From Schistosoma haematobium (Eukaryota; Platyhelminthes; Trematoda; Strigeidida; Schistosomatidae), in assembly GCF_000699445.3 (NCBI RefSeq), contig NC_067198.1:31958536-32022535 (forward strand): 64,000 nucleotides of DNA, given 5' to 3'. The notes under the pieces are model-generated. The model had not been told where the DNA came from. It saw only the letters and a list, made by a program, of their open reading frames with translations, and ran no database searches. The translations under genes were made by a program, and so were the position numbers. Positions 1 through 15,149 of the stretch are shown in pieces. How positions within the stretch are numbered: the stretch's first letter is position 1; every line of letters begins with the position of its first letter.

Positions 1-491
1 TAAAACCCTTGTTAGTCAAAATATTTCATCTGTTTTTGTTCACTATTTACTGTTACTACTGTTCATTACTAATAGGATAGTATACTGTTAAACAGGTTAT
101 AGCAAAGCAGTATTGTTTAATCTGCTTAGCAGCACTAATGTATTTAAGCAGAATACTTTTCTACCCATAGTAAAACTTGAATTAGATCGACAAATTAGGC
201 TTCAGATTTTTAATTGAGCATATATCGGTAACGAAATACAAGTACATATATCAAGTTTTAAGTTAGATTTATTATATTCTGGTTAGAAATATCATTCGAA
301 TGCTCAAAACAAAGTAGAACGGAGTTAGAACCTATTGTCTAATAATCTTTCAATCCATTAACTGGTCATTTTCTGACTCAGAATGCAAAATTTTCAAACT
401 ACCGTTAGGAAGCATATTCCACACAATTGATTTACACTTTTGTAAAACTCTTACACACGTATATTCTTTGTCATTTATTCTATTTCTTCAG
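1..491. other. Intron sequence left of first visible GCN1 exon
   Basis: AT-rich, no open frame of note, ending in an acceptor-like pyrimidine tract and CAG at 489-491. Inferred to be the 3' part of a GCN1 intron, because the first exon opens in phase 0 without an ATG. Confidence 0.6.
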
Positions 492-933
492 TGTCTTTAC
501 AAGCTGGTCGAACGAATACCTCGTGTAATTGAACTAATTAGACTACAGGAAAAATCATCCACACCTGACTCAAAATCTATTCAAGATTCTACTGAGCCTA
601 CAGATATCGACATCACATTGGTTGATAAGAATTTAACAGAATCTAATCTCAAGGATGAAGCGAATTTTGATGATGGTGAGACTGTCATCCCACCTGAAAA
701 ATCTGGTGATGGTAAACCCAGAAAAAATTGAATAAAAATCAAAGACGTAAACAGAAGTTGACTCAGTCAGTTGCAGCTGCTGCGGAAAAGCATCAAGTCA
801 CTGAGCAAATGTGTACTAAACCATATTCTTCTCCAGCTGATTGGCCAAAATTATCCATTTGGTCTTTTGTACAGGTTCGTATTTGGATCATTCGTAGCGA
901 TCGATCAACTCATATAGCTCAGTTAGCTGAACA
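492..933 (+). CDS. GCN1: GCN1 first visible exon(s), with internal frame break
   Basis: Begins after a pyrimidine-rich AG (TTTCTTCAG, ending 491) and ends before GTAAGT at 934. The left part reads [19 protein letters not shown] and a polar linker in one frame up to a stop at 729-731. The right part, ending [25 protein letters not shown], is in another frame opening at 716. The right part aligns with GCN1 (NLLRRLWVVKFDKEEEIRKLAE in vertebrates). An intron at 712-770 or 676-770 would restore the frame, as would an indel error. The left part is less conserved, so its membership is likely but not proven. Confidence 0.75.
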
Positions 934-3100
934 GTAAGTAGGTTGATGTATTTCTTTCTTTTAAAAATGAAGATTATCAATAAGTTTGTGATTTTCCATC
1001 AAAAGAAGTAATAATCATAAACTCATCAATTAATAACTAAAAAAACATGCAACAGAGACGGCAACGACTTCACATAAGACTATAGAAGCATGTGTTTTCG
1101 ACAGACTAAACAGACGATATTCCAACATTCGTCAGTGAAGTTCATTATTCATAGGTGTTCCACAAACCTTTTGTGATTTCTGTCTTTCAAATTTCTTGTT
1201 TCAATATGTCTTTCTCCCCTTTTCTCAGACACACGTTCATTCTTTCATCTTAATCACAGTATTCCTGCAAAACGCTTTTTGAATTGTCGTATGAAAGACG
1301 AATAAACAAAGTTTTGAATTATTAACATCCCATTTTCCTCTCTCTTTGTATTTTTTAAACATCACTGTGAATCACTAAAATTTAAATCATGATAAAATCT
1401 TCAAGCTTCTCTAGTCAAATAAATCGATGTTAGATGGTTGGAAGTATTCGGGATGCGACCCTAAATCTAGTCTTCATACTAATTGAAACTTGTCAACAAG
1501 GTTTCTCTGTTATCTTGAAAAATATGTGTTCCCTGTAGGATTCGAACCAATGTCCTCCAGCTCCAAAGTCTACGACATTGTCATTGAACTATTTAAACCG
1601 TGACTGACCTTATGTAAGACTAAAATATTTACATCATATTTTGATCTCTGATTGGCGATTGATATCATGTTTATCTAGTTGGTACGTTTCTATCAACTCG
1701 AAGTAATATAAAAACATGACGTACGTCATGTGACCAATCAGTATTGCGTAACTTTCTTTCATAAATTTAATCTAATAATCGATTATTATTCGGTTTTCCA
1801 GAGAACATTTAGAATTACTGTCATTTGAAACATACCATTTCACCACTCTAATAACTCAATTATGTCATATCTCGGATGACGGCATTTGATTATGAGTTTC
1901 TAAGTCCCACAAGGAGTTGAACTGATTCCCTTAAGATTCCAGATAAACTTTGATGATAAGTGTCAACTAACACACAAAACCTAAGTCTACGAATTCCTGC
2001 CGATTGCTTTGAGCCAATTTAGATGAATCTTATATTCACTATAGGATATCTGTTTTGTAAGTTTCGAGCACATGGAAGTGGTTGTAAATCAACTTTGCTG
2101 GAAAAGATTGACAATTAAGTTTATTTTTATGGTTGAAAAACCGACTGCGAAGCGTCACTAGTACCTAAGTTCTCCAATATACATGACAATAAGTGAATTC
2201 CCGTTTGATTATTTTAATATTCATTCTCACAAGTAGATTTTCGATGCCAACTTGGACCAATACACATTTGTATCCGACGCTAGATCGATTATGACTGACT
2301 AAGAATCAATATATCTCTAAATTTATTTGTGTAAGATGCAGTAAACCAATCACTCGTAACTTTCGAGTAAATTTTCAACTAAAAAGTGGTAAATTTCTAT
2401 TGTGATGAACTTCATTTACTTTAATGTCCTTGTATGTGTATGGATCAGCAACCAAGTAAATAGCCTGTACGCTAAAACAAATATATCACACATATGTATT
2501 AGTTTATATTAGACATTTACAACGTAGAACTTGGTAGGCATGTACATGGGTTCAAGTTGCCATACCCCATTAGCACAGAGAGGTAAAATTGTTAATTCAA
2601 ATCCCAGAATAGTAGAGTTAGTAACAGTACGAGTGGTGATAGAAAAGATAATAAATGTATGGAATTTTTTAGAAAAATTGACAGCTAATTAACGAAATGA
2701 TAACACTTAAAAAATACTACTTTTCTTTATTTAGAATATGGCATTCACTTCAGTTAGATACAAAATGTGAAAATACAAAGTTATTTAATACAAAAATACA
2801 AAACGGTATAAGAGCACTTTTGGAAAAACCAAATGATACTGATCTGTTGAATCCAATGCTCCTTGCTCAACGTCTACTATTAGAAGCAACTCGTCCTAAT
2901 GTTTCAGTTCAGTTAGGCATAGCTGATGCATTTGCTTTATGCCTTCTTGATCGTAATAATGATGAGATTAGTGTGGCTTTAGATATGTTGGTACATATGT
3001 ATCATGTCATGTTACATGTAAGTTTTTTTTTAAAGCTAACTCTACTGACGTTTTTATTATTCATTTTGTTCTTCTGTGATATTATGTTGTAGGTAACCAG

Positions 3101-3160
<60 letters not shown>

Positions 3161-6100
3161 GCTCTTAGCTTCGATTCTTTGAGCAGTGGATACGCTGGTC
3201 AATTCGAGAGAGGAATCATAGTTTGTAAAATTTATTCAAGTAAACAAAATAAGATTATACTAATCGAACCAACTATCCCTAACACTATCATGAAAATGTC
3301 CATCGAAATAGTAAACATTTCAAAATCATTCTAAGCAGAAACGCAACTGATTAACAACCACACATTTGTTTTTGTTACTAAACGAACTTAACCTTAATTA
3401 GTTGCATTCACAATTATGAATAAAATATTCATGAACTGATTTCATGTATTATTATCGTCTACTTTTCTTTTATCGTTTACGTTTTATTTAATTCTTGTTA
3501 GGATTCCCACTCTTGACACTTTTTTACAAATAATTTTTATATTATTGTTTCATTGTTTCAACAGCGTGATCCTGCTGTACACGATAGTATGGGTCGTATA
3601 CTTTGTCCTGAGTCACCTGACAGATGGCGTGAACGCATTGGTCTTGCCGTGATCTTGACACGACTATCTGATGCACCTGCTGTGTCATTATCAACATCAT
3701 CATCATCTACGTCACAAATATTATTTAGGCAAAGTCTATTGATTGGTAGTAATGAAGAAAAAACTGAAGATAATATCAATCCTAACGGTTTCGACACGGA
3801 AAATTTCTCTTCTACTAGTGATGATATGTCAAACCAATCACCAATGTGGTTGCTAAATATGTTCCGTTTTCTTGTTAGTGATGGATTGAATGATCGTAAT
3901 ACAGCAGTACAATCGGAAATGCTTCAAGCAGGTTTACGTGCTGTCCGTAATTTTGGAAAGGTTTGTGTTTATTACTTTCCATATTTATATGTGTGTATGC
4001 GTATAATTCGGGATACTTAATTCACTAAATTATTTTCTTCTGCTCTCGCTCTCCCGTACTTATCAATGTTAAATCATAATTAGATTTTTTACGCAAAATT
4101 ATCTCATTCTGAAAAGACAAACAACATTCTAAGGTGAAAATTCTGTCGTTTTATTTTAACATTATTGTCAAGACTGTGATCATATAAGATGTTACTAACT
4201 GATTTGTTATAATATTTCAACTAGTGTACGGAATAAATCAAATGTGAAAACTTATCTTGTATTTTATTAACTAGGTATTTAAGTTTTTGGTACAAGCCAT
4301 CGAAGTAGATATATAGATGTTGAAAACAATTTTCGTTTTTCAGTCGTCCAATATAAAGTATATGAATTATGACTGACTAGTGAGTATTACTCGAAGTATG
4401 TTGAAGGTATGTAGATCTACACATTGTTTTTCTTACCTTCAACCGTATAAAAATACATTATTTCTTACTTAAACCGATACCTATATTCACTAGTTCGTAC
4501 ATTTTTTTTTACAATTTCGAACATGTAACCCTCAGATATTGAGTGAACTGTATCCTCATTCACTGGAAAACTCGATAAAGCGCATATCATTATTCAAAAG
4601 ACTTAGATTCAGTCTAATTAATTACATTTAGTAAAGTTAACCTGAATTCCATTTTCTCAGACGATAGTTTACATATTTCATTAGTCACTGTATGTTTATT
4701 GGATATTTTAAATAAAGTTTATTTTCTTCTATTTGTTTACTTCTCTAGCAATATATTGGTCAAATTTTGCCAATACTTGAAAACTATGTAAATAAAGCTC
4801 CAAATGTCCCTGAATTAGACTCTGTTCGCCAATCTATACTCATTTTAACTGGTTCGCTATCTCAACATTTAGATTCTACTGATCCAAGAGTTGGAACTAT
4901 TTTTAATCGTTTGTTGAATACATTGAGTTTTCCATCAGATTTAGTAAGTAAATTAATTTTGTGTTATGTGATTTAACATCTTGTGTGTTAGAAATAATTT
5001 TTTTTGCGTAGAATGTGTTTAAACTAAAAAAAGGTAATCTATTAATTTCTTTTTACTAAGCATTTAAATAACGGAGATTTGTAGCTCGGATGAGTGACTT
5101 TGATTGTGCTGTGTTCTCTTAACTGGGTATTTTAATCCCAAAGCTTTCTTTGTCATTATAGGCGACATCAACAGCTGTTGCTTCACAACGCTAATAACAG
5201 TAGTAGGTGAAAAAATTCAGAATTTGTGACTGTGTGAAAAGCAATACTAAGTCATCTGGACACACATTACTCGAGTAGAACAACTAAACACCAGATCAGA
5301 TGTTATCTAAACACGCTAGATAAAAGATTCATTCGTTTAGTATCGAATTCATTTTAAGTATACTTGTATTTTTTTCAACTCAAAAACACTAACTATTGAG
5401 ATTATGTGATCCCATTTAATTACTTTCTTAGCTGATGAGAATTCAACTGATTTTTTTCAAACATATCTACCTTAATTTAAAATCTTGTGATTAACCGAAA
5501 ACTTTTATTTTATCTTTAATATCATGCCTATATTCCTTTATAATTATTCATTAACATATATTTCTGACCTCGGATACTACCTGGGCGCCCAGATTAAAAC
5601 AGATTTTTTTTCTTATGAAGGTCGCTCTTTAGGCCTTCTACATAACGGCCCAATCCACAAGTCTGTGGGGCGACGTCATATGATGAAGTTCCATGGAAGA
5701 AGCTGAACAGAATGGATTCGTACGCCGTTCGCTACCTTAGGATCCTGAAACTCATGCAGACCATTGGTTGAGAATCCGGGTTTTCGAACTCCTAGATGAA
5801 CCCTCCATATCCACAGCTCAAGCGATAGATGTTCGATTTTCACCTCTTTCGTAAAAAGTATTCTTGCTTCTAGAAAGTAATAAGTAAGAGCTACCTAGTA
5901 GTAGCTATAAACACATTGCCACAGGAGAGCATTTGAGAGAGAGAGAGAGAGAGAGAGAACGAATTCTCCCTACCTTCGGCTATACTAGGTTGTTTAAAAG
6001 CAAATGTTATCCACAATCTTATTTGTCTATTTGTATGGCGAGTACATTTTCGGTGTTCCAGTTTCGTACCAGGTTTTATACGCATTAAATAAGAAAGGAA

Positions 6101-6634
6101 ATAATTATTCTGATGTACATTTTGAATTTACGCATATTCTATTTAGGTTCAACAAGCTGTGGAAGACAGCTTAGCATCACTCATTGGTAAACTATCTGAA
6201 GAACAAACTGCAAAAACTATTAATAAGCTAATGACTACTCTGTTAAGTAGTAATAATTATGCTGAACGTCATGGTGCAGCTCATGGGATTGCAGGAATTG
6301 CTCGAGGGTTAGGCATTATGTCATTAAAGCACCATGGAATTATTGATAAAATTATACCAGCGTTGGATGATACTAAAGTGGCTAAACGTCGTGAAGGTAA
6401 GTTGTTCTCCTGGAATTAAATTGTCTAAAAAGCTAGTAATTTCATTTGATTTTTGATTTTACTTCGACGTTAAAATAAAATTTGTATTTATATGACATGA
6501 AAACCGTTCGATTGAGTTATTAAACACGAATTGAAGTAACTTTCAATATTGCATCCTGTCAGTAAATAATCATTCGATATCGGTATATATTTAATCAGGG
6601 CGGTGGCTCAGTGGTTCCCGGTAAATCCGAACGA

Positions 6635-6681
<47 letters not shown>

Positions 6682-9600
6682 TTAAACACCAGGTTACCAA
6701 ATGCTTTCAACATTGCATTGCACCAGAGTTAAGTAAAAAACAAGTTCCTGTTAGTTTCAGAAGTGATATTTTTGGTGACCACAAGTGTAAATAAAAAAGT
6801 TATTACTTACATTCATAATATCATAATTGAGTACTTATGAAAACGTCTAACAGCTATTCAGTTCTTTTTAATATATTGTAGTTATATTTTCGGATAAACT
6901 ATTCAGTTTTGAGAATTCGAGTTAGTTTCAACTGTAATATGCTTCGTATCATTTATTTGATTCTATAATGTTTATACTTTCCTATGTAAAGCTTGAAGAC
7001 TTTCTTCCGGAGAATATCCCTCCTTCTAAAATATCTTTTAGGTGCATTAATGGCTGTTGAACGACTTTCTCTTGGAATGGGACGTCTTTTCGAACCATAC
7101 GTTGTCCGTCTCATTACACCTCTATTGAATACATTTGGCGATACAAATCCTGGTGTAAGAGAAGTAAGTTCTATTTATCAAACTCATCTACTTAGCAATT
7201 CCTGAGGACAATGGTTTTTAAAAAAATGAAAATTGAAATTTTAAACATTCTTGTAGTAACTTTTATCAGGTTTTCGCAATATTACAGACTACAATACCTA
7301 GACTTCAATTATTCACCTTGACATAAACACAGAATGTATGTACATAACCTAGATTTTCGCAAAAACGATCATTTCTTTTCAATTAAAATTTTCGTCATGA
7401 GCATGGACTTATTTTGTAGTCTTGCAAGATGGACAATTAAATTTAAGATGTAATTAGTGGTAGTGAGTCATAAAATAACACTACTATACCTTGTAAACTT
7501 TCCTTTTTTAGTCAGGAATGTAAGCAGTAAAAAAAGCTCTCGATTGGTCAAACAATTGACTGTTTAACAACGTGTTATTGTTAATCCCTTTGTTTATATG
7601 CAATACCTTGTTACCTGCACTTACTATTGTTAATTATACTGTTAATAGATCAGTACTCCTAATATTGTTTATACTATTCGTTCAACCAATAATCAAGACA
7701 CGAGTTTTTTTTCGTACGTGGTTTGATCAAATAATTTAGATTATAAATAAGATGGGACTATTTCTGACGGGCAAAACAAAATATACACTATGTCATAACT
7801 GTGTCGATCTAAACAGCTTATATATTCTTTCAATTATTCTTCATATGAAACGAAATCCAATTTATTTACGACATGAACATTTGTAAAATAGTATCTGAGC
7901 TGAATTTATATGGTAAGAATTAGTGGTGCCACATAAAACTGGCCATGTTGAGAGATATAAAGTATTTTTAATTATATATGTCGAAAAAGCAAGTCAAATA
8001 GAAATCGTGTTTCAGTACAACTCTTAAGTTCTATGAATTATCCGTGTTCAAAAACACTCATTTGTAATAGGACATCTGAAATAATCTGCAAAACTATTTT
8101 AATCTCGTTATCGCATCCTTACGGCGCTTTAGCTGAATATATCCCCATAACTGTATAGTATCGTTCAGTACAATATCTATATTTCACTGAGTGCAAAAGA
8201 TCCAAATTAGAGTTTTCATCATATCAATTAATTCATTTAAGATGGTTAATCTATTTTTTCTCTCTCTGGTCTGTTTCTCTCTCTCACACACATGCTATCA
8301 GGCCGCTTCAAATGCTGCACGAGCGGTTATGAGTAAATTAAGTGCACATGGTGTGAAATTAATATTACCAGCACTACTTAAAGCTATCGATGATCAACAG
8401 TCTTGGCGTACAAAAGCCGGTTAGTTATTCTTGATGTAACAGTTCTCAGTTTTTATCTTTTTATATTAAATCATATAAGTGGCTCAGTGATCTTTTCGTG
8501 TTAATATAATATTTATTATTAATTCTTACTTGATAAGTTTTCAGTCTTCAATTTTACAGTAAATTTCGTACCATTAATTAGACTTTCTGATATGATACAT
8601 GTAAACAGAAAGCGGATATTTGTGTAATTGTCACATATCATAGCATGTGGTATAGTTTGTATCACGCTCTGATTCCATCAGCTTTCATAAATTTATAGTG
8701 TATATATCTTATATGAAAGTGTTTACTAATAACGGTGGCGAATCTCTTCTTAAATAAGAATGCCCGTGATTTTAGAATCACTATTTTAAGGGATTTGTTT
8801 AAAGTGTTGCGCCATAGAGGTCCGCATCAAACGTCACCACCTTACATAATTACGAAAACAAATACTGTTGTATTTTATGATAGATTCATCTTGAAACTAT
8901 CATTAGACTTAGATGTCATTTTCTCGAGGATATTTCCTGAAGTGACTTGCACCTGAATGGTCGTTGTTGCAATCACATTTATTTGATTGTTCATCTAACT
9001 AACTAGTGTTTATGACAGCTAACGGTTATAAATTGAAATCATATACAAAGATACAAGTATCTTCACTAACCCATTGGTAACTGGAACCAATGCTTATTTG
9101 TCCCAAGTTCTACGTTGTTTTTGACTGACTGACCATTAATATCTCAGTTTATTGAGTAAAATATATACTATATTTCTCCTTATACTTCCTTTTATTGCTT
9201 TGTTAACCGACATCATCAATAATGACAGAGGCTGTAGATTTGCTTGCATCGATGACGCATTGTGCATCAAAACAGTTATCTGCTTGTTTACCTCAAATAG
9301 TTCCCCGATTACTAGAAGTGTTAGTGGATTCACAAGACCGTGTTAAACAAGCTGGTGTTAGAGCATTGACTCAAATTGGTAAAGTGATTCGTAACCCTGA
9401 AGTTCAAGGTATGTTACGGCGTGGTATATAAACAATTTTTTTCTAACTAACTTAGCGCTTAATAGTTGTCATTGGTTTTTCTTATTTCATTGTTATTGTC
9501 ATTGTGTATTAACTGTATCGTCCCTCGCTTTTTTTGGACATCTGTAAACAAATAAACTTAAACACAAATGAATTCATACTGTTTCCGCGGTTTATAATTA

Positions 9601-12600
9601 AACTATTTAACCTACTGAAATCATCATTCAACAACCATAGATTCATATCACTTAACATAATACAATTGAAAATTCTGATTAGTAACAATTCGAGCAATAT
9701 TTAAGCCCAAATCATGACGTCTACAAAAACTTAATGTGTGCCTATTTTCACTGTTGTTAGCTGCGTATATTTTTTTCACTGGTCTTGTATTGTAATTACC
9801 TAACTTGTAAATGTAACATGTTGAACAATGAAATTAACAAAATTGAATCGATTAATGTCATTATAATTTTTTAACTTTTAAGTAGAAATAGTTTGTCTAC
9901 TATTCTTCTGTCTAAAACTATCGACTTTGAAGCTACTGTTGACTTCTGGTACATCAGTGAGTTGCAGCTGATAATTCACATGAAGTCGATGTTGAAAAAC
10001 ATAAAACTAATGGGTTCATGTATGGACATTGCTGAGAAATCCCATAATATAGCGAATCGCCCCTCCATTGCTTCCAGGTTTTTAATGGTAGTCAAACTAA
10101 CTATGAAAATTCTACAATCTCCACAAATCCCCGTGTATTAATGAATATCTATTTACTAAGTATTCTAGTTTACCATGACATGTTTTTATCCAGACTACCT
10201 AAGGTTCTTAACTATGTATTACAGTTATATTCTATATTTCAACAAAACGAATTCCTCTTGCTAACACTGTCCAATTAACAATTATTGAGACGATGGACTT
10301 ATTCCATTTGTATGTGTATTGATGCAAACCACTAAGCCTTCTTCCAACCTATTTCTTGTAGAAAACTACTTATAAATATCTTAGATGTAGTAATTATTTT
10401 GTGTACACGTTCCATTAGTACATCGGAAAATGTTTTTAATTTAATAAAAAAGTACTAAAAGACGAAATTCTACTTTACTTTCATTTGTTCACTGAACATT
10501 TTACTGAACCGCTTTCTTCTATTTAGCTCTTGTCCCATTACTTACTAACTGTCTTCAACAGCCATTGGCAGATAAAACACCTTGTTTAGCAGCACTTCGT
10601 GATACATGTTTTGTGCATGTTCTTGATGCACCAAGTCTAGCACTTATACTACCAGTTATACAACGAGCATTCGCTGATCGATCTACTGAAACACGTAAAA
10701 TGGCTGCACAAATTTTCGGCAATTTACACAGTTTGGCCAGAAAAGAGGTAAGCTGATTTTTGCCTTAAAATGATATTATTATTATTATTTTGTTGAAGAG
10801 AGAACAAGCACAAGGATTAGTGCAAAATAATCTGAATTCATCTTATTTCTTTATGTTCTCATCAGTTACTTACAACATATATAATATTTTAAAACCAAAA
10901 TTATCATAGGAGTTGACATACTTATAAAATACGAAGGTGAGTAGAGAGGATTATGTATATCATGATGTAACGAAGATTTTAGTTAAGTTAAGATCATAAA
11001 CATTTGTTTCAGATAAACATAGTTTGAGAGGGAAAGTTTCAGAACATTGAAATAGTGATTTAAAATCATACAGTTAACAAACTTTGAATAGTTGCGTAGT
11101 GAAATAACTATGAACAGATTAATGGTAACGAAGAATATTATGATTTGAAATCAGTCAGCTAGAATTTAAATTATGAATTCAAGAAAAATGAAACTGATTT
11201 AAAAACTTGAGAAAGTATCGGAATAAAGAATGGTACAATAAAATGGATGTTATATTACCAAGGGAAAAAAAGTTTTATGACTGTTACATTTTTAAACACA
11301 TTAATCTAGTTTCAAACGTTCGATCGTTATAACTTCAGCAAATTTCAGAAGACTAGGATTTTATTGTTTGTTAATCAACTTGAGAGATTTCAGCGTATCA
11401 ACTTGATGTTCATGTATCAAGATATCTCAAGTTAACACTATTGAATACCTTTATTCCTCTTGACTCCGAAACTTCTGGAATACGTTCTTTGAATCGGTTG
11501 TAAGCCCTTCTTTCTGTTCTACCAATGTTATTGCTTTGGCAGATGCATGTGAATTTCTGTACACAGTTGATGTTAACATGAAAGAGGTACCTATTGTGTT
11601 AAAGAAATATTGCTTTGCAGAAGATAACCAATTTAGCTCCAAAATATGTCTTTTTTAATGTAGTTTTTAGTCTTCTGTTGACTGCTCCTGTAATATAGTC
11701 ACATTTGAGTAAAAGTATGTTTTTATTTATTATAGTTTCTTTGACCTGTTTGTTTTCACATCTTCCATATTTCTCGATAAATTTTTGTGGTCATCCGTTG
11801 TTCCTTAAACACTTCTCAACTTTCATTAGTTCCTCTTCTAGGGTATTGGGAGTACGTATGCTTTCTGTTCTGTAAAACTTTTAATCAATACGTTTTTGTA
11901 ACTGGGTGGGCTATGAGCTATTGAGATTAGAATAAATTCCATACCATTTTTCTCTATAAACTGGACATTAGACTGTGCCATCGTTCCTCTGGTTTATTAC
12001 GGTATAAAGAAGGTGGAGCTTGTTTTCGTTTTCATGTTCCATAGTAAATTGGGTATTGTTATAAACTTCGTTGAAGTCTCAGTAGATTTGTTGCATGCTA
12101 TTGATGATCATATACGCTGAAGATGTCATCATACATTCAATAATACACTATTTCACCGGTCGCTTCTTTAAGCTTGGTTCTTTCAAGATTAGCCATGAAA
12201 ATTTCTTCAGATTTATATCCATTCACTTGGTTTTAAGCCACTCATGTTTTCTTATATCACATTTTTTCAGTGAATAAAGATGTCCAATATGTTTCCTCAT
12301 AATTATCGTATATGTTGTTTAAAGTTTCCTGATATTGAACTCAACGTCTCGATATTCACATTTGCCCTAATTACGATAGTAGCAGTATTTCTTTACCACT
12401 CCCTCATATGTTTAAAAATTATGCAACAAAATTTATTGATTTCCTTTTATACAGTTATTTCACAATTAACCATTAATTAACTAAATCAAATGTGTATTTA
12501 TTTCAAGAAACAAACTGACTACTTTATTTCATACTCATAAATTGAATAAGTAGTGACCTCCTTGTTTTTTTTAGTGATTTGAATACTGCGTTCCTGTTTT

Positions 12601-15117
12601 ATTCGGTATTTTATATTGTTTGTCTTACATTTCGATCTTTCTATATTTGAAAAATGTTCGCTTTCGGTCAACTAATGTTATACTATTTCGCGCATGAAAT
12701 TTATCAATTACAAGTTCTTTTAGAAATGGGATCCTAGTGGAGTTTAATCGTAAAGGTTTGTTTGTTCTTTTGAAAAGTATCATCAGCAAAAACTTCAGAT
12801 GGAAGTAGGATCTTATGTGCATGGATATGACGTCTCAAATTAGCGATGTAAATTGAAAATTTTATTGAAATCTGTTGTTTTTTATTTTGAAATTTTGTAC
12901 ATTTCTTGTTATTTACTTTACTTTTGTTAAATTACAATGAATAATGCTGAATCTTTTTTCTTTTTCAAATTTCCTACTTAGGAGTTAGCACCTTATGTAA
13001 GTACTATTCTACCATTATTGAAAACATGCTTGTTGGATGCTGTCCCTGAAGTACGTTCAGCTGCGGCTGCTGCACTTGGTGCTGTTGTTCGAGGCATGGG
13101 TGAAACTTCTTTCTCTGTAAGTTAATTAATTTACATTCGGTCTGTATGTTCAGGTTTATCTTTTTATTAATAGAATTATTATAAAATGAATTCATTGACT
13201 TCTGAACAATAATAAGTGGCTAATTCTCAGGCAAATAGAACTTCATAATATTATTACATAAATGTTTCAAACTAAGCTGATAATATTATTGTCGGAATAA
13301 TGAGTTACATATGTGGCATAAAATGGATTATTTTGCATTACACTTATTCTATAGTTAATGTTTTAATATCTCATCGCTTTTCATAAAATTGATAAATAGT
13401 TACAATCTCTTTCTCAAGATTCTATTAGTTACTAGTTCATGATTACTGACTGTGATTACATAATACAGCTTACTTATAACTAAAATAATATAAAATGTTG
13501 AATGTTCAATATTTAAAAAATAAACTTCATTTCCCTACTGAATAGAGATTTAATTTAATTTAGTCCATTATTTTGATTCTGCACAAGTTTCAACGATAGG
13601 GTTATTAGAAAAATTTCACTGTTAAGTTCAACTCCATCTGTTTACCAATAATATTAAAATATAGAATTTATTACTTAATACTAGTACACTAATCATGAAA
13701 TATTGTTTTACTTTTAAGGAATACTTTTACCGGAAATGTTTGAGCTGCAAACTTTAGACATATAAATAAGGATTTTACGCATAACTTCTTCAAGTGATAA
13801 TCGAATGAAGATAAAGATTTAATCTCTTCCGTTGTGCTTGGTTTTTTTTTGTTTTTGAAAATCTAGGAACTACTTCCATGGCTTATGTCAACTCTAACGT
13901 CGGAAACATCATCTGTTGATCGTTCTGGTGGTGCTCAAGGATTGGCTGAAGTACTTGGCGGTATGGGAATCGAAAAGTTACGTGTTGTTTTACCCGATTT
14001 AATTAGAACAGTTTCATCTGAATCTAAATTACAACCACATATTCGTGATGGTTATTTAATGCTATTCATTTATTTACCAACTGTATTTCAAGATGATTTT
14101 GCTGAATTCATTGGACCAATTATCCCTACTATTCTTAAAGTAAGTTATATCCTAGTTTGTTGCATTACTACAATCTTTTTCACTCTAATGCAGTGTGTAT
14201 ATGTTTACAAAAAATCTGTTTAGATGAGTTTTACAGATGTGTTGGTTACAGATTTTGTTGATCTCCAAAAATACCTTTGGATCATATACTACATTTTCCT
14301 ACAATTGTTTTAAACTGACTTCTAAACATTTCTTTGTAAATTTATTATTTTCTTCGTTAATCTCTTCCCCCTCCTTTATACTTTTAGTCATTATCTGATG
14401 AAACTGAATTTCTGCGTGAAACAGCATTACGTGCAGCTCAACGTATAGTCCATATGTTTTCAGAAACATCATTAGAATTATTATTGCCTCAATTAGAACA
14501 AGGAATGACTGATTCCAATTGGCGCATACGACATTCATCTGTCCAATTGTTAGGTGAACTATTATATCGTATATCTGGATTATCTGGTAAAGGAACTACA
14601 AAAGTATGTGAAATAAGCAAATAAATAAAATGAACTCATTGAATAAATTTATTTTCTACTTGTGTATATTTAATCATATTTAAAGTTTTTTTACATGCCG
14701 ACGAAGTTTCCGTTCTGTTCGTTCCACAACAACTGTACTTAGGTACGGATTTTTCTTGATTCATTCCATTGGTTTTTTAATATATCATAAATGAGTATAA
14801 AAATGATTAACACCTTAATTAGTGAAGTGGATCCGATTGTTTTTACTGTCAGAGTATCACTAAAACCTCTTAAGATCACCGTCAATATACACACTATAAT
14901 TTTGTAAGAAAGCCTCCAAGTACATCTTCTCTGTTGAATCTATCATGTAACTCGGCCATTAACTTATACTTATTCAACAGAATACCTTATTTGAAATTCT
15001 TATTGTTTTTAATTTCGTATGAAAAGCGTGAAGTGAGAGTATATGTTTACAGTTAGGGTTTTATCTGCATCGGTCGTTCGTTAGTTTCTCTCAAAATTAA
15101 TTTTGTACTCCATATTG

Positions 15118-15149
<32 letters not shown>

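Noticed and set aside
1535..1615. Functional tRNA gene on the minus strand (perfect B box)
   Set aside because: No closing acceptor stem or proper D arm. Listed only as a SINE-like head.
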